From positions 434,001-498,000 of the forward strand of contig NZ_CP015031.1 in NCBI RefSeq assembly GCF_011455875.1: a DNA stretch of 64,000 nt. Reading direction: 5' to 3'. The DNA is from Basfia succiniciproducens (GTDB lineage: Bacteria; Pseudomonadota; Gammaproteobacteria; Enterobacterales; Pasteurellaceae). Below the pieces are notes generated by a model that ran no database searches, had not been told where the DNA came from, and saw nothing but the letters and a program-made list of their open reading frames with translations. How positions within the stretch are numbered: the stretch's first letter is position 1; the number at the start of each line of letters is the position of its first letter. Of the stretch, positions 58,089 to 64,000 are shown piece after piece. A program made the position numbers and the translations under genes.

Positions 58089-58272
58089 GTACTTAATGAT
58101 TAAGCAATTCCTTTTTCATAAAGAGTTTCATTCTTATTAAGTATTATGTTGTGTTTGCATATTGTTCGGGAAACCGAACGCAAGTAACTTAGTTACTTAT
58201 TTAACTTCCTGTATATTTTTAAACCTAATTTTGGGTTCGTAATGCACCGCTCTTTGTGAGCGGTGTTTTTTT
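58089..58272 (+). ncRNA. gcvB: GcvB small regulatory RNA
   Basis: An Hfq-type small RNA of about 184 nt that represses amino-acid and peptide transport mRNAs. It is recognised by position (divergent from gcvA) and sequence: the GU-rich R1 seed TATGTTGTGTTTGCAT at 58145-58160, a stem GTTCGG-GAAA-CCGAAC at 58164-58179, a stem AAGTAAC/GTTACTT at 58182-58198, the second seed ACTTCCTGTA at 58204-58213, and an end hairpin CACCGCTC/GAGCGGTG followed by seven T residues. The same elements in the same order occur in E. coli GcvB (205 nt). Ends are predicted. Confidence 0.9.
58245..58272 (+). terminator. GcvB terminator hairpin
   Basis: Perfect 8-bp stem CACCGCTC / GAGCGGTG with loop TTTGT and a seven-T tail, which doubles as the Hfq-binding 3' end of GcvB. 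Confidence 0.92.
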
Positions 58273-58387
58273 ATCTCTTAAGATATTAAACATATCTTTT
58301 TTCTGAAAAAACAATCCGTTTATCTTATCATAACTTAATGTGCTGACCAGCATAAAATAGCATGCTTTTTGGAAATAATTGTTTTCA

Positions 58388-58416
58388 TTGATCCTATTAT
58401 GGTGTAGATTTATCAC
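58388..58416 (+). promoter_or_regulatory. Possible ilvE promoter
   Basis: TTGATC, a 17-bp spacer and TATCAC lie 32 bp before the ilvE start. The -10 match is only moderate. The stretch 58273-58387 before it is AT-rich and shows no other feature. Confidence 0.3.
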
Positions 58417-58447
58417 AATATGTAGTACACAAAAATAAGGATAAAAA

Positions 58448-59467
58448 ATGAAAGATCTTGATTGGAAAAACCTTGGTTTTGGTTATACAAAAACTGATTA
58501 TCGCTATATTGCTTATTGGAAAAACGGCGAATGGCAAAAAGGCGAGTTGACAAAAGATAACACCTTACATATTAGTGAAGGTTCGCCCGCATTGCATTAT
58601 GGTCAGCAATGTTTTGAAGGGTTAAAAGCCTACCGTACTAAAGACGGTTCAATTCAATTATTTCGCCCGGATCAAAACGCCCTCCGAATGCAGCAAAGCG
58701 CTGATCGTTTACTAATGCCTCGAGTTCCCGTCGATATGTTTATTGATGCTTGCAAGCAAGTGGTTAAGGCAAATGAAGAGTGGGTAGGTCCTTACGGTTC
58801 CGGTGCGACATTATATTTACGTCCTTTCTTAATCGGCGTTGGTGATAATGTCGGCGTACATCCTGCAAAAGAGTATATTTTTTCTATTTTTGTTTGCCCG
58901 GTCGGCGCTTATTTCAAAGGCGGCCTTGCTCCAAGTAAATTTTTGATTTCAACTCATTTTGACCGAGCGGCGCCTCACGGTACGGGTGCGGCGAAAGTAG
59001 GCGGCAACTATGCGGCAAGTCTATATCCGGGCAAATATGCTAAAGAACACGGTTTTGCAGATTGCATTTATTTAGATCCGGCCACACATACAAAAATCGA
59101 AGAAGTGGGTTCCGCAAACTTTTTCGGTATCACTAAGGATAATAAATTTATTACACCTATTTCTCCGTCAATTTTACCGAGTATCACTAAATATTCGTTG
59201 CTTTATTTAGCAAAAGAACGCTTAGGCCTGGAAGTGGAAGAAGGCGATGTCTATGTAAAAGATTTAGATCAATTTGCCGAAGCCGGCGCTTGCGGTACTG
59301 CGGCTGTTATTACTCCTATCAGCGGCGTACAAATTGACGATAAATATCATGTTTTTTATTCCGAAACCGAAATCGGACCGATTACACAAAAACTTTATGA
59401 CGAATTAACCGGTATTCAGTTTGGTGATAAACCGGCTCCGGAAGGTTGGATCGTTAAAGTTGAATAA
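58448..59467 (+). CDS. ilvE: Branched-chain amino acid aminotransferase
   Basis: A 339-residue PLP enzyme interconverting Leu, Ile and Val with their keto acids. The PLP lysine is Lys183 in [22 protein letters not shown] and the C-terminal [17 protein letters not shown] are typical. It belongs to the longer (about 340-residue, BCAT2-like) type rather than the 309-residue E. coli IlvE type. AAGGAT precedes the ATG. It stands alone downstream of gcvB; control by GcvB is possible but is only an inference from position. Confidence 0.95.
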   Translation: MKDLDWKNLGFGYTKTDYRYIAYWKNGEWQKGELTKDNTLHISEGSPALHYGQQCFEGLKAYRTKDGSIQLFRPDQNALRMQQSADRLLMPRVPVDMFIDACKQVVKANEEWVGPYGSGATLYLRPFLIGVGDNVGVHPAKEYIFSIFVCPVGAYFKGGLAPSKFLISTHFDRAAPHGTGAAKVGGNYAASLYPGKYAKEHGFADCIYLDPATHTKIEEVGSANFFGITKDNKFITPISPSILPSITKYSLLYLAKERLGLEVEEGDVYVKDLDQFAEAGACGTAAVITPISGVQIDDKYHVFYSETEIGPITQKLYDELTGIQFGDKPAPEGWIVKVE

Positions 59468-59481
59468 TAAAAGCCGATAAG

Positions 59482-59511
59482 AAAATGCCGAGTTTACACT
59501 CGGCATTTTTT
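59482..59511. terminator. Terminator between ilvE and ydgA
   Basis: AAAATGCCGAG pairs with CTCGGCATTTT around a six-base loop; T run on the plus side, so it mainly serves ilvE. Confidence 0.88.
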
Positions 59512-59536
59512 ATAGCTAAAAAGCAATTAACAGGGA

Positions 59537-61006
59537 TTATTTGCTTTGCATCATTAAGCCGAAAAGCATTAACCCTATATATTCTTCGGGAATTTCATTA
59601 CCGTTCAGCATAAGCTTGTCGTTAACGATAGCAAGATTGAATTTTGCCGAACCGCCTTCTTCTACAATTACATTTTGCTTTTTCAATGTATTGGCAATCT
59701 GGTCTACTTGTTGTTGGGCATATCCGTCCGCTTTTTCTTTTGCTACGCCGCTTAATTGTTGCAAGGTGGATAAAAATTCCACTAAAGCGGGTTTATCAGT
59801 ATCAATATTTAAAGAGAATTGTTTAAATAATGAGAGTACATTTCCTTTTTTCAACGCGTTTGCGAAATCGGCATGGGCTAATTCAATATTAAAATTACCG
59901 GTAAATTTACCCGCAGTATTTTGCAGAGCCAACGGAGAGATACGAAAGTGCGGTTGATTTTCCAGAATTTTTAACAAAATTTCGTTGATTTCTTTTTCAT
60001 CGGCTTGTCGTTTTATCCCGTGGATTAACTGCGCGACCAGATTAGTCGGTAAATGATTTGCCTGAAGATCAAGCTGAACGCCGCCTAAGTTTTTGTCGTT
60101 AATTTTTAATGAATCCGCCCGGTTATGAATATCGTAATTCAGCATGCCTTCGTTTTCATTGGCGGCATAGTCGTAATTGAAATTATTGAAATATATTGTG
60201 TTCGCCGTTTTTTTATTATCAGCGAAATGATAAGTATAGGTAAGATTTTCAATCTTTCCTTTATACAAGCCGGTGGTGATATCATTCGTTGCCGGAATGA
60301 TTTGCATCAAACCGTCGAGATTTTGTAACTCAATGTCAATAGCGGATAAATCCGATTGTGTTTCCGCCTTATCGGCTAATTTTATATCGGCGAGAGCCTT
60401 ATCGGTCAGAGTCAGTTTGGCGGCATCGTAACGGTAATTAAATTCGCCTTGTTTTTTTGGTGTCGCCGCATATTTAATGAAGGCGTTTGACCAATTAACG
60501 GCAATATCTTCAAGTTTAATATCACCGGCGGCAAGATTAAGAGCAGCATCAAATTCCTGCATATAATTTAAGCTGATATCCGCCGTAATCGGGTTTTGTT
60601 CTTTTGTGTAATCAAACCAAGGTGTGGTGAGTTCATTTTTTATAAGTTGGCTGTGACTGGAAAAAACGGCAGGCGAAAAATCAAACTGACGGACTAAGTT
60701 AAGGGGCAGAGGCCCATGATAAAGGGTTCCCGCAAAAGGGAGTCGCCATGTTTGGGTTTTATCTTGTGTGGATTCAATTAAAATATCGTAGCCCATTTCC
60801 GAGCTGAATAATCCTCTATCAAATCGTACGTTTTCAATTTTTACAGAAAAAGCCACCGCACTTTTTGCACTTGTCAGCTGTTTATTTAAATTTTCTACCT
60901 GTGTTTTATATTCGGCTTCGGCGGTTTTACCCGTAAACCAGGCGCCACCTGTCCAAACTGCGGCAAGGGCGACAATTATTGTTAAGGCCAATTTTGATTT
61001 ATTCAT
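59537..61006 (-). CDS. ydgA: YdgA family protein (DUF945)
   Basis: A 489-residue protein with an N-terminal hydrophobic segment (residues 8-24) acting as signal anchor, followed by a long beta-rich extracytoplasmic part. The GxxFTGKTAE-like sequence after the anchor, the segment FDRGLFSSEMGYDI, and LYHGPLPL are typical of DUF945. E. coli YdgA is an inner-membrane-anchored periplasmic protein of unknown role that has been placed near AsmA-like proteins. The length is near that of the family (about 500). Function is unknown. Confidence 0.8.
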   Translation of the reverse strand: MNKSKLALTIIVALAAVWTGGAWFTGKTAEAEYKTQVENLNKQLTSAKSAVAFSVKIENVRFDRGLFSSEMGYDILIESTQDKTQTWRLPFAGTLYHGPLPLNLVRQFDFSPAVFSSHSQLIKNELTTPWFDYTKEQNPITADISLNYMQEFDAALNLAAGDIKLEDIAVNWSNAFIKYAATPKKQGEFNYRYDAAKLTLTDKALADIKLADKAETQSDLSAIDIELQNLDGLMQIIPATNDITTGLYKGKIENLTYTYHFADNKKTANTIYFNNFNYDYAANENEGMLNYDIHNRADSLKINDKNLGGVQLDLQANHLPTNLVAQLIHGIKRQADEKEINEILLKILENQPHFRISPLALQNTAGKFTGNFNIELAHADFANALKKGNVLSLFKQFSLNIDTDKPALVEFLSTLQQLSGVAKEKADGYAQQQVDQIANTLKKQNVIVEEGGSAKFNLAIVNDKLMLNGNEIPEEYIGLMLFGLMMQSK

Positions 61007-61175
61007 AAAAAATATATTCCTTTTATAATTAAGATTATTCTAAGTAACCTATCATAATTTGAGCGTTTTTTCGAGTTCTATTGACCTAATGCCGTTGATT
61101 TATAAATTAAACATCGGTATTTAAACGCTAAATAAATGGAAATGAAAAAATTTAGAAAAATTTTTAACATTTCCT

Positions 61176-61203
61176 CTTGAAGTTTAATGACTCGTCCTTA
61201 TTT
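61176..61203 (+). promoter_or_regulatory. Upstream sigma-32-type promoter of dnaK
   Basis: CTTGAAG (-35), 13 bp, CCTTATTT (-10) resemble the heat-shock consensus CTTGAAA-N13-CCCCATNT, with a weaker -10 than the second promoter. Confidence 0.5.
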
Positions 61204-61253
61204 AAGGTAACAAGAATGAGCGGAAACGATTTATCAAGAAATTAAAAAAAAAG

Positions 61254-61281
61254 CTTGAAAAAGAAAAATCGATCCACATTT
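61254..61281 (+). promoter_or_regulatory. Main sigma-32 promoter of dnaK
   Basis: A perfect CTTGAAA (-35, 61254-61260), a 13-bp spacer and CCACATTT (-10, 61274-61281) fit the RpoH consensus with one mismatch. It lies 50 bp before the dnaK ATG. Confidence 0.8.
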
Positions 61282-61331
61282 TAAGATTACGTAAACAAAA
61301 CTTACGAATGAATTTAACGAGGAGAATTAAA

Positions 61332-63242
61332 ATGGGCAAAATTATTGGTATTGACTTAGGTACAACAAACTCTTGCGTAGCGGTAATGGACGGCGATAAA
61401 CCGCGTGTAATTGAAAATGCGGAAGGTGAACGTACAACCCCGTCAATTATCGCATATACACAAGATAACGAAGTATTGGTAGGTCAACCGGCAAAACGCC
61501 AGGCGGTAACAAACCCGAAAAATACATTATTTGCAATCAAACGTTTAATCGGTCGTCGTTTTGAAGACCAAGAAGTACAACGCGACGTTAACATTATGCC
61601 GTTCCAAATTATCAAAGCGGACAACGGCGATGCATGGGTTGATGTGAAAGGTGATAAATTAGCGCCACCGCAAATCTCTGCCGAAGTATTGAAAAAAATG
61701 AAGAAAACCGCAGAAGATTTCCTGGGCGAAACGGTAACCGAAGCGGTAATTACAGTACCTGCATATTTTAACGATGCGCAACGTCAGGCAACTAAAGATG
61801 CCGGTCGTATCGCAGGTTTAGAAGTTAAACGTATCATCAACGAACCGACGGCGGCGGCATTGGCTTATGGTTTAGACAAAGGTAAAGGTAACCAAACTAT
61901 CGCGGTTTATGACTTAGGTGGCGGTACTTTTGACTTATCAATCATTGAAATTGACGAAGTGGGCGGTGAAAAAACTTTTGAAGTATTGGCAACCAACGGT
62001 GATACTCACTTAGGTGGTGAAGACTTCGATAACCGTGTAATTAATTACTTGGTTGATGAGTTTAAAAAAGAACAGGGTGTGGATTTACGCAACGATCCGT
62101 TAGCAATGCAACGTTTGAAAGAAGCGGGCGAAAAAGCGAAAATCGAACTTTCTTCCGCGCAACAAACTGATGTGAATCTTCCATACATCACAGCGGATGC
62201 AACAGGTCCAAAACATTTAAATATTAAATTGACCCGTGCGAAATTAGAAGCATTGGTAGAAGATTTAGTAGCGCGTTCAATGGAACCTGTAAAAGTAGCG
62301 TTAAGCGATGCCGGTTTAAGCGTGTCACAAATTGATGATGTTATCCTGGTAGGCGGTCAAACCCGTATGCCGTTGGTTCAACAAAAAGTGGCCGAATTCT
62401 TCGGTAAAGAACCGCGTAAAGACGTAAACCCTGACGAAGCGGTGGCGGTTGGTGCGGCGGTACAAGGCGGCGTATTAGCAGGTAACGTAACCGACGTATT
62501 ATTGTTAGACGTAACACCGTTATCATTAGGTATCGAAACTATGGGCGGCGTGATGACTACCTTAATTGAGAAAAATACTACGATTCCGACTAAAAAATCG
62601 CAAGTATTCTCAACCGCGGAAGATAACCAAAGTGCGGTAACTATTCACGTATTACAAGGTGAACGTAAACAGGCGAGTGCCAATAAGTCTTTAGGTCAAT
62701 TCAACCTGGAAGGCATTAACCCGGCACCGCGCGGTATGCCGCAAATTGAAGTGACTTTCGATATCGACGCGGACGGTATTATCCATGTTTCGGCGAAAGA
62801 TAAAGGCACAGGTAAAGAACAGCAAATTACCATTAAAGCTTCTTCAGGTTTAAGCGATGAAGAAATTCAACAAATGGTACGCGATGCGGAAGCAAACGCA
62901 GAAGCCGACCGTAAATTTGAAGAATTAGTTCAAGCCCGTAACCAGGCCGATGCGTTGGTTCACAGCACACGTAAACAATTAACGGAAGCCGGTGACAAAT
63001 TATCAGCAGACGATAAAGCACCGATTGAAAAAGCGGTAAATGAACTTGAAGCTGCGGTGAAAGGTGAAGATAAAGCTGAAATCGAAGCGAAAATCCAGGC
63101 ATTAATTCAGGTTTCCGAAAAATTAATGCAAGCGGCGCAACAACAAGCCCAAGCGGATGCCGGTGCGCAACAGGCACAAGGTAATAACGGCGGTGATGAT
63201 GTTGTCGATGCCGAATTTGAAGAAGTGAAAGACAATAAATAA
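61332..63242 (+). CDS. dnaK: Chaperone DnaK (Hsp70)
   Basis: A 636-residue Hsp70. The ATPase domain has [15 protein letters not shown] at residues 4-18, [17 protein letters not shown] near 193 and [10 protein letters not shown] near 337; the linker [13 protein letters not shown] follows, then the substrate-binding domain and a Gln/Ala-rich tail ending in the acidic [11 protein letters not shown] co-chaperone motif. GGAGAATT places the ATG at 61332; an in-frame ATG eight codons upstream is ruled out by the ribosome site lying between them. Codon use is strongly biased as in highly expressed genes. Confidence 0.98.
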   Translation: MGKIIGIDLGTTNSCVAVMDGDKPRVIENAEGERTTPSIIAYTQDNEVLVGQPAKRQAVTNPKNTLFAIKRLIGRRFEDQEVQRDVNIMPFQIIKADNGDAWVDVKGDKLAPPQISAEVLKKMKKTAEDFLGETVTEAVITVPAYFNDAQRQATKDAGRIAGLEVKRIINEPTAAALAYGLDKGKGNQTIAVYDLGGGTFDLSIIEIDEVGGEKTFEVLATNGDTHLGGEDFDNRVINYLVDEFKKEQGVDLRNDPLAMQRLKEAGEKAKIELSSAQQTDVNLPYITADATGPKHLNIKLTRAKLEALVEDLVARSMEPVKVALSDAGLSVSQIDDVILVGGQTRMPLVQQKVAEFFGKEPRKDVNPDEAVAVGAAVQGGVLAGNVTDVLLLDVTPLSLGIETMGGVMTTLIEKNTTIPTKKSQVFSTAEDNQSAVTIHVLQGERKQASANKSLGQFNLEGINPAPRGMPQIEVTFDIDADGIIHVSAKDKGTGKEQQITIKASSGLSDEEIQQMVRDAEANAEADRKFEELVQARNQADALVHSTRKQLTEAGDKLSADDKAPIEKAVNELEAAVKGEDKAEIEAKIQALIQVSEKLMQAAQQQAQADAGAQQAQGNNGGDDVVDAEFEEVKDNK

Positions 63243-63266
63243 TCTATCTTCAAATAACTAATTTAA

Positions 63267-63288
63267 GGGCGTAGCGATACGCCCTTTT
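63267..63288 (+). terminator. Hairpin between dnaK and dnaJ
   Basis: GGGCGTA pairs with TACGCCC around GCGA, then TTTT. Probably a partial terminator or attenuator setting the lower DnaJ level. Confidence 0.75.
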
Positions 63289-63297
63289 AACACATGG

Positions 63298-63397
63298 GTA
63301 GGGTGGGTTTAATTGCCCACTAAGTTTTATCAAAGTGCGGTTAAAATTTCTGAATTTTTGACCGCACTTTTACGGTGGGCGAGCGAGCCCACCCTAC
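63298..63397. repeat. REP-like inverted pair enclosing an uptake-signal pair
   Basis: The left unit (63298-63320) is GTAG followed by the imperfect palindrome GGTGGG...GCCCAC; the right unit (63374-63397) is the same in opposite orientation, GTGGGC...GCCCACCCTAC. Between them facing uptake cores (AAAGTGCGGT at 63332 and ACCGCACTTT at 63361) form a second hairpin. A GTAG head plus palindrome, paired head to tail, is the form of REP/BIME elements mobilised by RAYT transposases. Confidence 0.55.
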
Positions 63398-63413
63398 ATT
63401 AGTGACGAAAATT

Positions 63414-64000
63414 ATGGCAAAACAAGATTATTACGAAACGCTTGGCGTACAAAAAGGGGCGGATGAAAAAGAAATCAAACGCGCCTATAAACGCCTTGCG
63501 ATGAAATATCACCCCGACAGAACAAACGGTGATAAAGCGGCGGAAGAAAAATTCAAGGAAGTCAATGAAGCCTATGAAATTCTGATGGACAAAGAAAAAC
63601 GCGCCGCTTATGACCAATACGGACATGCCGCTTTTGAACAAGGCGGATTCGGTGGCGGTGCCGGTGGATTTGGCGGCGGCTTTGGTGGCTTTGGCGGTTT
63701 TGAAGATATTTTCAGTGAAATGTTCGGTGGCGGTGCAAGTCGTCAACGTGTGGTTCGAGGCGAAGATTTACGCTACGACATTGAAATTACATTGGAAGAA
63801 GCGGTACGCGGCACCACAAAAGATATTAAAATCGATACCTTAGCCGCTTGTGATCATTGCGGCGGCAGCGGTGCGGAAAAAGGTTCGAAAGTAGAAACCT
63901 GTCCGACTTGCCACGGACACGGACGAGTTCGCCGTCAGCAAGGTTTCTTTATGACGGAAACTACCTGCCCGACCTGTCAGGGTAGCGGTAAGAAAATTGA
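63414..64000 (+). CDS. dnaJ: Chaperone DnaJ (partial, runs off the window)
   Basis: The first 195 or so residues of the Hsp40 co-chaperone that stimulates DnaK ATPase. The J domain (residues 1-70) has the HPD motif in [10 protein letters not shown], followed by a Gly/Phe-rich linker (about 72-105) and the start of the zinc-finger domain with [16 protein letters not shown] and CPTCQGSG. The fourth zinc repeat and the C-terminal domains lie beyond position 64000. Follows dnaK at 171 bp, as in most gamma-proteobacteria. Confidence 0.97.
   Translation, partial: MAKQDYYETLGVQKGADEKEIKRAYKRLAMKYHPDRTNGDKAAEEKFKEVNEAYEILMDKEKRAAYDQYGHAAFEQGGFGGGAGGFGGGFGGFGGFEDIFSEMFGGGASRQRVVRGEDLRYDIEITLEEAVRGTTKDIKIDTLAACDHCGGSGAEKGSKVETCPTCHGHGRVRRQQGFFMTETTCPTCQGSGKKI

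Larger units (their letters stand above)
61007..61331. promoter_or_regulatory. ydgA-dnaK divergent intergenic region
   Basis: A 325-bp AT-rich gap with no open frame of note. It carries two heat-shock-type promoters for dnaK (listed separately) and must contain the ydgA promoter on the other strand, which I cannot pin down. Confidence 0.6.

Noticed and set aside
58225-58416. A 63-codon frame on the minus strand before ilvE
   Set aside because: It overlaps the GcvB terminator, has no family resemblance and an amino-acid mix expected of AT-rich noncoding DNA.
63399-63746. A 115-codon minus-strand frame opposite dnaJ
   Set aside because: It is the complement of the Gly/Phe-rich J-domain region; the plus-strand DnaJ is unmistakable.

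Overview
The window looks like chromosomal DNA of a gamma-proteobacterium of the family Pasteurellaceae. The nine-base DNA uptake core AAGTGCGGT and its complement ACCGCACTT occur throughout, both between and inside genes, and gene order repeatedly matches Haemophilus influenzae and Escherichia coli blocks (fur-fldA-ybfE-ybfF, menE-mscK-aroC-mepA-yfcA-lpxM, ycjX/sapABCDF, yccA-tusE-yccX). The gene content (respiratory selenium formate dehydrogenase, a copper nitrite reductase, few accessory genes) would fit a Basfia/Mannheimia/Actinobacillus-type relative, but the species is an inference. There are no prophage, insertion-sequence, CRISPR or restriction genes; this is mostly core genome.

Layout. 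1-3340: end of an rRNA operon (16S-23S spacer, 23S, 5S, terminator). 3.5-9.4 kb: ybhA, fdhE, a YccT-family gene, acylphosphatase, tusE, yccA, tRNA-Ser(UGA) and pbpG. 9.4-16.4 kb: the sapABCDF peptide-transporter operon with divergent ycjX. 16.5-21.5 kb: gyrA, then the ybfE-fldA-fur operon behind a Fur-type operator, and ybfF. 21.6-30.8 kb: seqA-menE-mscK-aroC-mepA-yfcA-lpxM. 30.9-36 kb: apt, dnaX with an internal slippery site, yafD, a YwiC-like membrane protein and a Sel1-repeat protein. 36-42.5 kb: parC and parE separated by a copper nitrite reductase gene, and a BASS transporter. 42.7-46.8 kb: a hydrolase, an iron alcohol dehydrogenase with divergent LysR regulator, and an EamA transporter. 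46.8-50 kb: cueR facing copZ-copA across a CueR promoter. 50.1-55.9 kb: formate dehydrogenase fdxGHI (selenocysteine in FdxG) and divergent fdhD. 56-59.5 kb: rlmM, gcvA, the GcvB small RNA, and ilvE. 59.5-64 kb: ydgA, then dnaK behind two heat-shock promoters and the start of dnaJ.

Genes that work together: fdhE, fdhD and fdxGHI build and run a membrane formate dehydrogenase; NirK needs copper, which CueR/CopZ/CopA handle a few kilobases away; GyrA, ParC, ParE, SeqA and DnaX serve replication and topology; GcvA and GcvB form an amino-acid regulatory pair.

The points most worth a second look are non-standard decoding and regulatory RNA rather than a new gene cluster: (i) copZ and copA lie in overlapping open frames offset by one base, with a poor copA start; (ii) dnaX has a ten-A run where a -1 shift meets a stop two codons later; (iii) fdxG reads through UGA with a recognisable SECIS hairpin; (iv) a GcvB-like RNA not visible as a gene; (v) nirK inserted between parE and parC; (vi) a paired GTAG-headed palindrome between dnaK and dnaJ. 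I did not find a clearly undescribed multi-gene system.
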